From Prevotella sp. (GTDB taxonomy: Bacteria > Bacteroidota > Bacteroidia > Bacteroidales > Bacteroidaceae): DNA of 58,623 nucleotides. Each line of letters starts with the position of its first letter. The stretch's first letter is position 1. Of the stretch, positions 1 through 8,467 are shown in pieces. The notes beneath the pieces are model-generated. The model had not been told where the DNA came from. It made no database searches and saw only the letters and a program-made list of their open reading frames with translations. The position numbers and the translations under genes were made by a program. The stretch lies in contig JAFULM010000044.1 of NCBI GenBank assembly GCA_017483185.1, forward strand, positions 1 to 58,623. The letters are read 5' to 3'.

Positions 1-446
1 CCCTAAGACAGCCCCCTCTGACTCCCCCAAAGGGGGAGCGTGGGTTGCCGGGAGGCCCTTATGGCTTTCAAATTTTGCAAAAGTCGGCGAGTTTTTGATT
101 GCTGTTTTGAGGTCAAAAAGTGGGTTTTGTCGAGTAACGGGGCCCCCGCGAGGTTGCAACGGGCACGCCGTCATGTTGCAACGGGGCCGCCGGTGCAATG
201 CAATAGCAGCCCCGTTGCAACCCCTCGGGGCCCTTACGGGACGCCCAAGCTCCCCCTGTGGGGGAGTCCGAGGGGGCCGCCGGATTGTAAGTGGTTGTGT
301 AATAGTAACTTGCAAAAATAGCGATTTTTTTGACCGTAAAAACCGCGCGATTTTGACCTTCGTGAGATTTGAAAATTCGGGAGCGTGGCCGAAAAATTTT
401 GGAAAGTGGGGCTGGATTTCGGCTTTAAATTCAGAATTAATTTAAC
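1..446 (+). repeat. Long interspersed non-coding element, copy A (~440 bp)
   Basis: This stretch is an almost complete reverse complement of 40837-41279. Both copies carry a palindrome of the CTCCCCCAAAGGGGGAG type at one end, a block of GTTGCAACG and GGGGCC motifs, a second palindrome (near 258-275 here), and an AT-rich tail with TTTTTGACCGTAAAAACCG and GAAAATTCGGGAGCG. Two more diverged relatives lie at 17030-17425 and 26965-27345. No coding potential is convincing: an ORF of about 86 codons is open in copies A and B, but the differences between them are not confined to third positions and the other two copies lack it. There is no gene between here and the methyltransferase at 592. Confidence 0.75.
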
Positions 447-497
447 AAAGACGTGATTGAGAGATATTTTCAAACGCAAAGGGCGCAACATCAACGG

Positions 498-527
498 GTA
501 GGGTCGCGACCCGTCGCGACCGCCTCC
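498..527 (+). repeat. GTCGCGACC-type short repeat
   Basis: A 30-bp unit beginning GTAGGGTCGCGACC and ending GCGACCGCCTCC. Near-identical copies occur at 16792-16820, 19373-19402, 40637-40666 and 58552-58581, with inverted copies at 16913-16941, 19437-19455 and 40778-40806. Inverted pairs could fold into long hairpins. It lies just downstream of the methyltransferase gene's stop codon. Confidence 0.75.
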
Positions 528-591
528 TTGCGGATGTACACACAGAGGCTTAGACACATCCAGCTGTGGGTGTGGATTGTGGGTCAGGTTG

Positions 592-1125
592 TTATGCCTT
601 CGGTCCTTTCGTTGCAAACTCATACATGACGATGCCCGCCGTGACGGAGACGTTCATCGAGTGTTTCGTGCCATACTGCGGGATTTCGATGCAGCCGTCG
701 GCAAGGTCGATGACCTCCTGATGGACACCTTTCACCTCGTTGCCCATGACGATGGCATAGCGGGCCGTCGGGTCGTAACGCATATCGTGGAGCATCGTGC
801 TGCCCTCCGCCTGTTCGATGGCATAGACGGTGTAACCGCGCTGTTGGAGTTCGCGCACTGCCTCCGTGGCCGTGTCGAAGTGGCGCCACTCGACACTGTC
901 CTCCGCTCCGAGCGCTGTCTTGTGAATCTCGGCCGCCGGAGGCATCGGGCTGATGCCACACAGATAGACTGCCTCGATGCGGAAAGCGTCGCCCGTGCGG
1001 AAAACGCTGCCGACGTTGTGCATCGACCGCACGTCGTCGAGCACAACCACAAGAGGCAGTTTGTCGGCCTCACGGAACTCGTCGACCGTGAGACGCTTCA
1101 TCTCTATTGTTCTTAGTTTACGCAT
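592..1125 (-). CDS. TrmH/SpoU-family RNA methyltransferase
   Basis: Predicted S-adenosylmethionine-dependent 2'-O-ribose methyltransferase of the SPOUT (TrmH) class acting on tRNA or rRNA. The protein shows the three family motifs in order: an N-terminal DDVRSMHNVGSVFRT block, a central IVMGNEVKGV block that builds part of the knotted SAM site, and a C-terminal IPQYGTKHSMNVSVTAGI block. At 177 residues it is a short stand-alone catalytic domain without the extra RNA-binding domain of longer relatives. The start at 1125 (MRKLRTIEM) was chosen because the frame upstream of it runs into a palindromic repeat (1136-1180); a start at 1101 is also possible. It is transcribed alone, away from the left edge. 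The family call is firm; the target nucleotide cannot be read from the sequence. Confidence 0.9.
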   Translation of the reverse strand: MRKLRTIEMKRLTVDEFREADKLPLVVVLDDVRSMHNVGSVFRTGDAFRIEAVYLCGISPMPPAAEIHKTALGAEDSVEWRHFDTATEAVRELQQRGYTVYAIEQAEGSTMLHDMRYDPTARYAIVMGNEVKGVHQEVIDLADGCIEIPQYGTKHSMNVSVTAGIVMYEFATKGPKA

Positions 1126-1135
1126 ATAAAAAACC

Positions 1136-1180
1136 GGCCCCACCCCGACCCTCCCCAAGGGGAGGGTGCCTACGAGGTGA
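1136..1180 (+). repeat. CCCTCCCCAAGGGGAGGG palindromic repeat, copy 1
   Basis: The unit runs GGCCCCACCCCG, then a CCCTCCCCAAGGGGAGGG palindrome, then GTGCCTACGAGGTGA. An inverted copy lies at 1333-1382, so the pair brackets the 1181-1332 gap. Other copies of this family: 16608-16650, 33720-33770, 40578-40622, 40690-40735, 45362-45410 and 58497-58540. Confidence 0.8.
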
Positions 1181-1270
1181 TATTATCCCTCCGACACCCA
1201 TAAAGGAGGAAGAAGTCGGTGGAGCCATATTTACTTATGACTTGTATTGTTTGATAAATCTATTCTCTCT

Positions 1271-1330
1271 TTTTTATTCATCGGATAAACTTTTTATTCA
1301 TCGGATAAACTCTTCATTCATCGGATAACC
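1271..1330 (+). repeat. Three tandem 20-bp direct repeats
   Basis: Units at 1271-1290, 1291-1310 and 1311-1330. The first two are identical (TTTTTATTCATCGGATAAAC) and the third differs at a few positions. The period is exactly 20 bp. On the minus strand the third unit contains the last codons and stop of the amidase gene at 1314. Function unknown; it could be slippage-derived. Confidence 0.85.
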
Positions 1331-2006
1331 GCCCTTCACCTCGTAGGCACCCTCCCCTTGGGGAGGGCCGGGGTGGGGCCCCCACCCTCCTCGACAGCTC
1401 CCCCGGATTGCTCCCCGGCCATCCCTCCGGAACGGACATGCCGTGGCGGGCGTAGAACTCCGTCCAGTAGTCGGGGATGCGGCCGTCGGCATCACGGAAA
1501 GTCATGGGAATGGGTTTGAAGATATGGTTGCCGGTGCTGTCCACGAAACTCAGCAGTACCAGTTCGCTGCAATATATCTCGTCGTTGTCCGGCAGATAGA
1601 GGCTGTCATAACGACAACCGACATAGCTCAGAGCCGCGGCAATGGTCTTCGCGCAGTCCAGCCGCTCCCCCACCCGACCCGCAACGACTGCGGGACGACC
1701 GTCGGCAAAACGGCGGCGACCGAGGAACGAGTCGACTGGAGTGACGCACACACCGCGTTCGGGCAGCGCTTCTATCACCGACGGACGACCGTCGAGGCGG
1801 ACGAAGATGGCCACATGGTCGATGGCGAGCCCGTCGACACCGGACGTGACGTCCGTGATGGCGTTGCCCCCGGGGTTGACCTGAAAGAGCAGGTCGCAGT
1901 CACGCAGGGCCGACGACAGCGTGTCGGATTGGCCGAAGGCGCTCACGGCAACGGCGAGACACGACGGCAGCAAGAGCAGAAGTCTGCGGATTATATTGAC
2001 TTTCAT
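1314..2006 (-). CDS. Secreted YiiX/YebB-like papain-fold amidase (NlpC/P60 superfamily)
   Basis: Predicted exported hydrolase of the permuted papain-like YiiX/YebB group (formerly DUF830). A signal peptide spans roughly residues 1-25 and ends SAFGQ. Visible family features are the LLFQV start of the fold, a catalytic-type His in GLAIDHVAIFV, and a catalytic-type Cys in DNDEIYCSELV. The start at 2006 is the first Met that gives a proper signal peptide; the open frame continues upstream to 2429 only as a shadow of the neighbouring gene. The last ~20 residues (APPRPSPRGG and onward) are translated from a palindromic repeat (1333-1382) and a tandem repeat, so the native C-terminus was probably replaced. 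The substrate is unknown; cell-wall peptide or lipid amide bonds are typical for the superfamily. Confidence 0.8.
   Translation of the reverse strand: MKVNIIRRLLLLLPSCLAVAVSAFGQSDTLSSALRDCDLLFQVNPGGNAITDVTSGVDGLAIDHVAIFVRLDGRPSVIEALPERGVCVTPVDSFLGRRRFADGRPAVVAGRVGERLDCAKTIAAALSYVGCRYDSLYLPDNDEIYCSELVLLSFVDSTGNHIFKPIPMTFRDADGRIPDYWTEFYARHGMSVPEGWPGSNPGELSRRVGAPPRPSPRGGCLRGEGRLSDE
1333..1382 (-). repeat. CCCTCCCC palindromic repeat, inverted copy 2
   Basis: Reverse complement of the family unit, reading CACCTCGTAGGCACCCTCCC on the plus strand. It is inside the 3' end of the amidase coding region and supplies its Pro/Gly/Arg-rich tail. Confidence 0.8.
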
Positions 2007-2081
2007 ATCATCATGCCTGTTATTTCGCGGCAAAGTTAGCACTTTTTGTGCTACTAAAGGCCGATAATCTGACAAAAAGCG

Positions 2082-2089
2082 TAACTTTG
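2082..2089 (+). promoter_or_regulatory. Bacteroidetes -7 box (TAACTTTG) for the beta-helix gene
   Basis: TAACTTTG fits the Bacteroidetes TAnnTTTG consensus and lies 41 bp before the ATG at 2131, in the divergent gap between the amidase and beta-helix genes. Confidence 0.6.
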
Positions 2090-2130
2090 CAGGGTCAATC
2101 AGCAATCGACAATATAACACATATAAGCGT

Positions 2131-3543
2131 ATGAGAAAGATTTTACTTACCATCATTACCGTCATGACGACACTCGCCGCCGTGGCTGACAACTTCACAA
2201 CGGCCGGCGACGGCACCACATGGACCATGACACGCCTCGCCCAGACCGACGGGACGGGAGTCACCGTCGACGAAAAGACATTCACGATGACCTCCAACGT
2301 GGTGATAGCAGCCGGTGACGCCTTCAAGATCGAAGAGGGAATAACCGTCAGAATGGGCGACCGGGTGACGCTGCGCATCGAAGGCGAGGCCGACTTTGCG
2401 GCCGACGATCGCGTCCTGTTCACCGCCATCGACGAGACTGTCCAGCCCTACGGCATCTATATGCAGAACGACACGAAGCGCGCGACGTTCAGAGACATCG
2501 ACTTCGAATACGCCGGACTGCGCAACTTCGGTACCGCCGGAGCCGACTTCACCAACTGCTCGTTCACCCGCCACAACGGCATTTCGGGCACTTCGGCCCT
2601 CAGCATGGGCACCAACGGAGCGTCGTTCTTCATCAGCGGATGCACATTCACGGAATGTGCCAAGAGCGCCATCGGCGGAGCCGCCAACTACTGCAACCCA
2701 GTGACCATCACCGGATGCACCTTCATGGCCAACGGCACGGCCAACGCCAACACGCCGCAGATAAATCTGACCACGGCCGAGAACGTCACGATAAAGGACT
2801 GCGTCATCGTCGGAGCACCTGAGCACACTAAGGTCGGAGGCATCGTCGTCTCCAATCTCGTCAACCTCACCGGCGAACTCAACACGCTGATAGAGAACTG
2901 CGAGATACGCAACAACCGCTTCGGCGTGGCCACATACTGCGAGCAGACGGCAACGATACGCAACAATGTCATCGTCAGCAACAAGTATGAGACGAACGCC
3001 ATGAACGGCGGCAGCGGCATAAACATCTATGACCCCTACATGACGCAGACCACAATCGTCACCGGCAACTACATCGAGGACAACCTCTGGGGCATCACCG
3101 TCATCGGAGGACGCAACGTCAACATCGGCAAGACCGAAGACCCGACGGCCGACGACTACAATCCCGGGCTCAACGTGTTCCTCAACAACGGCAACGGCGG
3201 CGTCACCTACGACCTCTACAACAACTCCGCCAACACGGTCTACGCTCAGGGCAACTACTGGAAGAGCGTCGCTTCACAGGACCAGGAGAGCATCGAGACG
3301 GTCGTATTCCACAAAAACGACGACCCGAAACTGGGCGAAGTGATATTCATGCCGGCCCTCGACAAGGAGCCCTCTGCCATCAACCACACACCCTCCGCTC
3401 TGTCCGAAAACGCCCGCACGGAGGTCTACACGCTCGACGGCGTGCGCCTCGGCAGCCTCAATGAAGCCCGACGCGGCACAATCTGCATCGTCAAAGTCAC
3501 TGACGGACGTCACACCACGGTGCGCAAGGTGGTGGTGAGATGA
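2131..3543 (+). CDS. Secreted right-handed beta-helix protein with type IX-like C-terminal tail
   Basis: A signal peptide (MRKILLTIITVMTTLAAVA) is followed by a long run of beta-helix coils, roughly residues 50-390, with recurring patterns such as NCSFTRHNGISG, GCTFTECAKSAIGG, DCVIVG, NCEIRNNRFGV and NNVIVSNKY. These are typical of parallel beta-helix folds of the pectate-lyase/NosD type. The final ~35 residues (TEVYTLDGVRL, then GTICIVKVTDGRHTTVRKVVVR-like strands) match the style of type IX secretion sorting domains in Bacteroidetes, so export to the cell surface is likely. No catalytic residues can be assigned; it could be a polysaccharide lyase-like enzyme or an adhesin. It has its own promoter and no obvious functional partner beside it. 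Confidence 0.75.
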   Translation: MRKILLTIITVMTTLAAVADNFTTAGDGTTWTMTRLAQTDGTGVTVDEKTFTMTSNVVIAAGDAFKIEEGITVRMGDRVTLRIEGEADFAADDRVLFTAIDETVQPYGIYMQNDTKRATFRDIDFEYAGLRNFGTAGADFTNCSFTRHNGISGTSALSMGTNGASFFISGCTFTECAKSAIGGAANYCNPVTITGCTFMANGTANANTPQINLTTAENVTIKDCVIVGAPEHTKVGGIVVSNLVNLTGELNTLIENCEIRNNRFGVATYCEQTATIRNNVIVSNKYETNAMNGGSGINIYDPYMTQTTIVTGNYIEDNLWGITVIGGRNVNIGKTEDPTADDYNPGLNVFLNNGNGGVTYDLYNNSANTVYAQGNYWKSVASQDQESIETVVFHKNDDPKLGEVIFMPALDKEPSAINHTPSALSENARTEVYTLDGVRLGSLNEARRGTICIVKVTDGRHTTVRKVVVR

Positions 3544-3591
3544 GAACATAGCAGTCGTTACATATATTAATAATGACACGACAAGAGACAA

Positions 3592-4884
3592 ATGACACAA
3601 CAGAAGATAAGCGATTTTGAGATAATGGCCCCCGTGGGGTCGCGCGACAGTCTTGCCGCGGCCATCAAGGCGGGCGCCGGCTCGGTCTATTTCGGCATTG
3701 AGAAGCTCAACATGAGGGCCCACTCGGCCAGCACGTTCACCATCAGTGACCTGCGCGAGATAGCCGCCACGTGCGCCGAACACGGCATAAAGACCTATCT
3801 GACGGTCAACACCATCATCTACGGCGAGGACCTCGGTCAGATGCGCGAGATCATCGACGCCGCCCGCGAGGCCGGCATATCGGCCGTGATAGCCAGCGAC
3901 GTGGCCGTGATGATGTACTGCCGCAAGGTCGGTCAGGAGGTCCACCTCTCCACGCAGCTCAACATCTCCAACATCGAGGCGCTCAAATTCTACGCCCAGT
4001 TCGCCGATGTCGTCGTCTTAGCGCGTGAGCTCAACATGGATCAGGTGGCCGAGATCTACCGCGGAATCTGCGAGGAGAACATCTGCGGACCCTCGGGAGA
4101 GCGGGTGCGCATAGAGATGTTCTGCCACGGCGCGCTCTGCATGGCCATCAGCGGCAAGTGCTACATGAGCCTCCACGAGGCCAACCGCAGCGCCAACCGC
4201 GGCTCCTGCGTCCAGATTTGCCGCCGCTCCTACACCGTCACGGACAATGAGACGGGCGCCGAGCTGGCCATCGACAATAAATATATAATGAGCCCGAAGG
4301 ACCTGAAGACCGTGCGCTTCATCGACCGCATGATGGAGGCGGGCGTGCGCGTGTTCAAGATTGAGGGCCGTGCCCGCGGTCCGGAATATGTCAAGACTGT
4401 CGTGGAGTGCTACCGCGAGGCCATCGCCGCCGTGCTCGACGGCACGTTCACCGAGGAGCGCAAGGACGGATGGGACGAACGTTTGGCCACCGTCTTCAAC
4501 CGCGGCTTCTGGGACGGCTACTATCAGGGCCAGACCCTTGGCGAATGGAACCGCCACTACGGCTCCTGCGCGACCGAGCGCAAGGTCTATGTGGGCAAGG
4601 GCGTGAAGTATTTCAGCAAGCTCGGCGTGGCCGAATTTACCGTCGAAGCCACCGAGTTCGCCCCCGGCGACAAGCTCCTCATCACCGGTCCGACCACCGG
4701 CGCGCTCTATGTCACGCCCGATGTCATACACGGCGACCACGGCCCCGTGGACATCGCCCGCAAGGGGACGCGCATCAGCATCGCCGTGCCGGAGAAGGTG
4801 CGGCCCAGCGACAAGCTGTTCAGGATAGAGGAGGCCCCCTGTAAAGCCCCCTGTAGTCCCCCGAAGGGGGACACCTGCGGATAG
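3592..4884 (+). CDS. Peptidase U32-family protein (TrhP/RlhA-like)
   Basis: Members of this family carry out prephenate-dependent hydroxylation of tRNA or rRNA rather than proteolysis. The N-terminal half is a TIM-barrel-like region (MAPVGSRDSLAAAIKAGA). The centre has the U32 signature with conserved cysteines: CHGALC, SGKCYMS, NRGSCVQICRR. These are thought to bind an Fe-S cluster or substrate. A beta-barrel C-terminal domain follows (FTVEATEFAPGDKLLITGP). The true protein probably ended near FRIEE: the last ~16 residues (APCKAPCSPPKGDTCG) come from a palindromic repeat at 4837-4882. The next gene is sufE, an Fe-S assembly partner, which may be relevant if the cluster idea holds. Confidence 0.88.
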   Translation: MTQQKISDFEIMAPVGSRDSLAAAIKAGAGSVYFGIEKLNMRAHSASTFTISDLREIAATCAEHGIKTYLTVNTIIYGEDLGQMREIIDAAREAGISAVIASDVAVMMYCRKVGQEVHLSTQLNISNIEALKFYAQFADVVVLARELNMDQVAEIYRGICEENICGPSGERVRIEMFCHGALCMAISGKCYMSLHEANRSANRGSCVQICRRSYTVTDNETGAELAIDNKYIMSPKDLKTVRFIDRMMEAGVRVFKIEGRARGPEYVKTVVECYREAIAAVLDGTFTEERKDGWDERLATVFNRGFWDGYYQGQTLGEWNRHYGSCATERKVYVGKGVKYFSKLGVAEFTVEATEFAPGDKLLITGPTTGALYVTPDVIHGDHGPVDIARKGTRISIAVPEKVRPSDKLFRIEEAPCKAPCSPPKGDTCG

Positions 4885-4983
4885 AACAAAGGACATGCAG
4901 TAACGACAATACTAAATAAAAGAATAAAAATAGTAAATAACTCAGCCCGCAGGCGTCCCCTCTTGGGGGACTACAGGGGGCCG
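4837..4983. repeat. Head-to-head pair of GTAGTCCCCC palindromic repeats between the U32 gene and sufE
   Basis: The left unit (about 4837-4882) reads CCCCCTGTAGTCCCCCGAAG then GGGGACACCTGCGG. The right unit (about 4939-4983) is its reverse complement (CCGCAGGCGTCCCC, GGGGGACTACAGGGGG). About 55 AT-rich bases separate them. The pair can fold into a long hairpin followed by a T run at 4985-4990, so it may act as a terminator or transcript-processing site. The left unit is translated as the tail of the U32 protein. Confidence 0.8.
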
Positions 4984-4996
4984 GTTTTTTAGAATT

Positions 4997-5422
4997 ATGA
5001 CAATAAACGAACTGCAAGACGAAATCATCGAGGAGTTTTCCGACTTCTCCGACTGGATGGACAAGTATCAGTTGCTCATCGACCTGGGCAACGAGCAAGC
5101 GCCGCTCGACGAGCGCTACAAGACCGAGAGCAATCTCATCGACGGTTGTCAGAGCCGCGTGTGGCTGCAGGCCGACTATGAAGAGGGCAATATCCGCTTC
5201 ACGGCCGAGAGCGACGCGCTCATCGTCAAGGGCATCATCGCCCTGCTCATCCGCGTGCTCAGCGGACATACGCCCGACGAAATCCTCGCCGCCGAACTGT
5301 ATTTCATCGACCGCATCGGCCTGAAAGACCACCTCAGCCCCACCCGCAGCAACGGACTGCTGGCTATGGTGAAGCAGATGCGCATGTATGCACTGGCCTT
5401 CAAGGCCAAGGAGGGCGCATGA
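4997..5422 (+). CDS. sufE: SufE-family Fe-S assembly sulfur acceptor
   Basis: SufE accepts persulfide sulfur from the cysteine desulfurase SufS and passes it to the SUF scaffold. The 141-residue protein has the expected size and shows the family core: EIIEEFSDFSDWMDKYQLLIDLG at the N-terminus, then the conserved active Cys51 in LIDGCQSRVW, then IVKGIIALLIRVLSG and the IGLKDHLSPTRSNGLLAM block. Its stop codon overlaps the start of the hybrid regulator by four bases (ATGA), but the two have no obvious shared role. No other suf genes are present in the window. Confidence 0.92.
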   Translation: MTINELQDEIIEEFSDFSDWMDKYQLLIDLGNEQAPLDERYKTESNLIDGCQSRVWLQADYEEGNIRFTAESDALIVKGIIALLIRVLSGHTPDEILAAELYFIDRIGLKDHLSPTRSNGLLAMVKQMRMYALAFKAKEGA

Positions 5423-8388
5423 AACCACGACCGGAAGGAGGGCGGCGGCGCCACGGAATGACAGTCGCAGGACAGCTGTTCGGGCATATAATGCGCCGGA
5501 TATTTATATCGACGATGCGCCGGACAGCAGCCGCAGGGCTTTGGACGATATTCACGATGTGTCTCATTGTGTCATCGTGCGGTTCGCCGCGCCGCTACAC
5601 CATCGGCGTGGCACAGTGCAGCGAGGACTCGTGGCGGGCCAAACTCAACGAGGAACTGCGCACGGCCACTTATCTATATGACAACGTTGACATCCGCGTG
5701 GTGTCGGCCGACGACAACGATACGGTGCAGCGGGCGCAGATCGACAGCTTTATCGACGAGGGCGTGGACCTCCTTATCGTCTCGCCAAACTCGATGACCA
5801 GCATCTCCGAGGCCGTCGACCGGGCTTACGACAGCGGCATACCCGTGATATTGCTCGACCGCAAGACCGGTTCGGGGAAATATACGGCGTTCATCGGAGC
5901 CGACAATGTGGAGATAGGCCGCAGCATCGGAGAGTTCGTTGCCACACAACTCGATGGCCGCGGCACGGTGGTCGAGATTCAGGGACTTGACGGTTCGTCG
6001 CCGGCCGTGGAGCGCCACCGCGGCTTCACCGACGCGCTGGGGCGCTATCCCGACATCCACATCATCGCCTCGCCCTCGGGCAACTGGCTTCAGGAGAGCG
6101 GCAACGAGGCTATGGACGCGGTGATGCGCAAGGACACGGACCGACAGATAGACTGCGTCTTCGGCCATAACGACCGCATGGCCGTGGGAGCATACGAGAC
6201 GATGAAAGGCTATGGAGCCAATGTCGACGGCATGCTGTTTGCCGGTGTGGACGCCCTGCCGGGTGCCGACGGCGGCATAGCCCGCGTTCATGACGGCACG
6301 CTGACCGTCTCGTGCATCTATCCCACGGGCGGTGACAAGGTGATGGAGCTGGCCATGAACATCCTCGAAGGCCGGCCGTACAACAAAGAAAACACGCTGC
6401 GGGCGGCGCTCGTCACCCGCGACAATGCCGGTGTCATGCTGATGCAAGCCGAAGAGATGGCCCGGCAGAACGAATATCTCGACACTCTTCACGGCAAGAT
6501 AGACACTTATCTGGCACAGTATAATCATCAGAAGGTATATCTTCTGTTGTTCGTAATAATCGTAATCCTGCTCATCATATTCTTCATCATGGTCTACCGT
6601 GCCATGCTCATGCGGCGGCGTATGACCGAAGAGGCTGCCAACGCAAAGCTCGTGTTCTTCACCAACATGAGCCACGAGTTCCGCACGCCGCTCACGCTCA
6701 TAGCCGACCCGGTGGAACAGATGCTCGGTGACGACAATCTCACCCCGCGTCAGCGCGACCGGCTGGAGATTGTGAGCCGCAACGCCCGCGTTCTGCTCAG
6801 GCTGATAGGCGAGATTCTCGACTTCCGCAAGCTGCAGAACGGCAAGATGGAGCTCATGGTCACACGCTTCCGGTTGTCCGAACAGGCCCGCGTGTGGACC
6901 GACAGTTTCCGTCCCGTGGCCGAGAGCAAGGGCATAGAACTGTGCTGCCGCACGGCCGACGGCATCGAAGTGGTGACGGACATGTATAAGGTGGAACGCA
7001 TCTGCTACAACCTCCTGAGCAACGCCATCAAGCACACCCGCCGCGGCGGCACGGTGACGCTGACCGTAACGTCGGACGACAGCCTCGGTATGGTGGCCCT
7101 GAGCGTCAGCGACACGGGCGAGGGCATACCGCGCGACAAGCAGCAGAACATTTTCGACCGTTTCTTCATGGTCAGCGGCAGTGCCGCCGACGGAACGGGC
7201 ATAGGGCTCGCTCTGGTCAAGGCGTTTGCCGAAATGATGGGCGGCCGCGTCACGGTGGAGAGCGAGCCGGGCCACGGCGCGACGTTCACGGTACTGCTGC
7301 CGGCCGAGATTGAGGAGAAAAAGGGAGAGAAAGACCGGAGTGGGAAGAGGAATGAGAATAATGAGAGTGATGGGAAGAATGGGAATGATGAGAGCGATAG
7401 TGGTGCCACCACACCGCCATCCGGTTCAGATTCGGATTCGGAGTCAGATTCAGATTCAGATTCAGATTCGGCCACCACGGCCGACCCGCAGTCTCTGACT
7501 TCCGCTCCGGCCGAGTCATCCGACAACCGGCCGCAGATACTCATCGTGGACGACAGCGACGACATACGCACATACATATCGTCGCTGCTCTCGGACAGAT
7601 ATGTCATAATATCGGCCGCCGACGGCAGCGAAGGACTCCGCATGGCCGTGGAGCGCGTTCCCGACCTGATTGTCAGCGACGTCATGATGCCAGTCATGGA
7701 CGGTCTGGAGATGTGCCGGCGCGTAAAGGGCGAGACGGCCACGAGCCACATTCCCGTCCTCATGCTCACGGCCCGCACGCTCGAAGAGCAGCGCGCCGAG
7801 GGCTACGACTGCGGTGCCGATGCCTACATAACCAAGCCTTTCAGCGGCAAGGTGCTCATCTCGCGGGTGGAGAACCTGCTCGAAAGCCGCCGACGGCTGC
7901 GGGAACTCTTCGCAGGGGTTTATGGAAGGAAAGGAAAGGACGGGAAGAACGGGAGTGATAGGAATGATGAGAATGATGAGAGCAATGGGAATATCGGGAC
8001 TGCCGACAGTAACGACATCTTCGACAATCCCCCGGCCGACGGATGCTGCAGCAGTGCGGCCCCTGCGCTCAATGCTGCCGACAGCCGTTTCATGACCCGT
8101 CTGCGCGACTTCATTGCCGCAAACATTTCCGACTCAGACCTCAACGTCGAGACCATCAGCGCCGAAATGAACCTCAGTCGAGTCCAGCTCTACCGCAAGG
8201 TGAAGGCCATGACCGGAGCGACGCCCGTAGAGCTGATCCGCCTGAGCCGTCTCAGCCGTGCCGAGGAACTGCTGTCCGAAGGCGGAAAGACGGTATCGGA
8301 AGTGGCCTACGAGGTGGGCTTCTCATCGCCGTCGTATTTCATCAAATGCTATAAGGACCATTTCGGACACACTCCTAATGACAGATAG
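5419..8388 (+). CDS. Hybrid two-component regulator of the fructan locus (periplasmic-binding-protein sensor)
   Basis: A single protein combines sensor kinase and response regulator and should control the adjacent fructan genes. Order: a lipoprotein-like signal (CLIVSSCGS, best starts 5491 or 5515); a LacI/RbsB-type sugar-binding domain from about residue 55 to 350; a membrane segment near 373-397; HisKA with His419 in NMSHEFRTP; HATPase with NLLSNAIKHT and GTGIGLALVK; a receiver with Asp754 in LIVSDVMMP; and an AraC-type HTH at about 885-989. It matches the architecture of the known Bacteroides fructose-sensing regulator BT1754, so fructose is the likely ligand. Two hydrophilic linkers (about 633-692 and 835-873) are unusually long and rich in Asn/Ser/Asp/Gly; they are encoded by degenerate GGGAATGATGAG-like repeats and by a GATTCA run. 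Confidence 0.92.
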   Translation: MKPRPEGGRRRHGMTVAGQLFGHIMRRIFISTMRRTAAAGLWTIFTMCLIVSSCGSPRRYTIGVAQCSEDSWRAKLNEELRTATYLYDNVDIRVVSADDNDTVQRAQIDSFIDEGVDLLIVSPNSMTSISEAVDRAYDSGIPVILLDRKTGSGKYTAFIGADNVEIGRSIGEFVATQLDGRGTVVEIQGLDGSSPAVERHRGFTDALGRYPDIHIIASPSGNWLQESGNEAMDAVMRKDTDRQIDCVFGHNDRMAVGAYETMKGYGANVDGMLFAGVDALPGADGGIARVHDGTLTVSCIYPTGGDKVMELAMNILEGRPYNKENTLRAALVTRDNAGVMLMQAEEMARQNEYLDTLHGKIDTYLAQYNHQKVYLLLFVIIVILLIIFFIMVYRAMLMRRRMTEEAANAKLVFFTNMSHEFRTPLTLIADPVEQMLGDDNLTPRQRDRLEIVSRNARVLLRLIGEILDFRKLQNGKMELMVTRFRLSEQARVWTDSFRPVAESKGIELCCRTADGIEVVTDMYKVERICYNLLSNAIKHTRRGGTVTLTVTSDDSLGMVALSVSDTGEGIPRDKQQNIFDRFFMVSGSAADGTGIGLALVKAFAEMMGGRVTVESEPGHGATFTVLLPAEIEEKKGEKDRSGKRNENNESDGKNGNDESDSGATTPPSGSDSDSESDSDSDSDSATTADPQSLTSAPAESSDNRPQILIVDDSDDIRTYISSLLSDRYVIISAADGSEGLRMAVERVPDLIVSDVMMPVMDGLEMCRRVKGETATSHIPVLMLTARTLEEQRAEGYDCGADAYITKPFSGKVLISRVENLLESRRRLRELFAGVYGRKGKDGKNGSDRNDENDESNGNIGTADSNDIFDNPPADGCCSSAAPALNAADSRFMTRLRDFIAANISDSDLNVETISAEMNLSRVQLYRKVKAMTGATPVELIRLSRLSRAEELLSEGGKTVSEVAYEVGFSSPSYFIKCYKDHFGHTPNDR
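7318..7480 (+). repeat. Minisatellite-like insert in the regulator's first linker
   Basis: From 7318 to about 7400 the sequence is a degenerate purine-rich repeat of units like GGGAATGAT, GAGAGTGATGGGAAGAAT. It is followed by a GATTCAGATTCA run (about 7426-7468) coding for Ser-Asp dipeptides. The purine part resembles the complement of the CCCATTACTCCC arrays at 28905-28994 and 29680-29740. Confidence 0.7.
7921..8000 (+). repeat. Minisatellite-like insert in the regulator's second linker
   Basis: Degenerate units such as GGGAAGAACGGGAGTGAT and GGAATGATGAGAATGATGAG code for a hydrophilic linker between the receiver and the AraC domain. Same repeat style as 7318-7400. Confidence 0.65.
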
Positions 8389-8467
8389 GTGTTGCCGAAG
8401 CACCTTCACTTTTCCGCCGCCTCACATGTCCCGACATAACGGCAGGGGGCAACGGATTTATTACGCG

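Noticed and set aside
95-445. ORF of about 86 shared codons in the two best copies of the long interspersed element
   Set aside because: The other two copies do not keep it, the residue changes between copies look unconstrained, and the composition follows the repeat. An open frame by chance in GC-rich DNA is more likely.
2007-2429. N-terminal extension of the amidase reading frame
   Set aside because: It overlaps the divergent beta-helix gene and its promoter, and a good signal peptide begins at 2006.
5674-7275. Antisense ORF of 533 codons opposite the hybrid regulator, and similar long antisense ORFs (15360-16661, 9311-10306, 42968-44026)
   Set aside because: They are shadows of well-supported genes with recognisable domains; the antisense proteins show no family motifs and have odd His/Val/Arg-rich composition.
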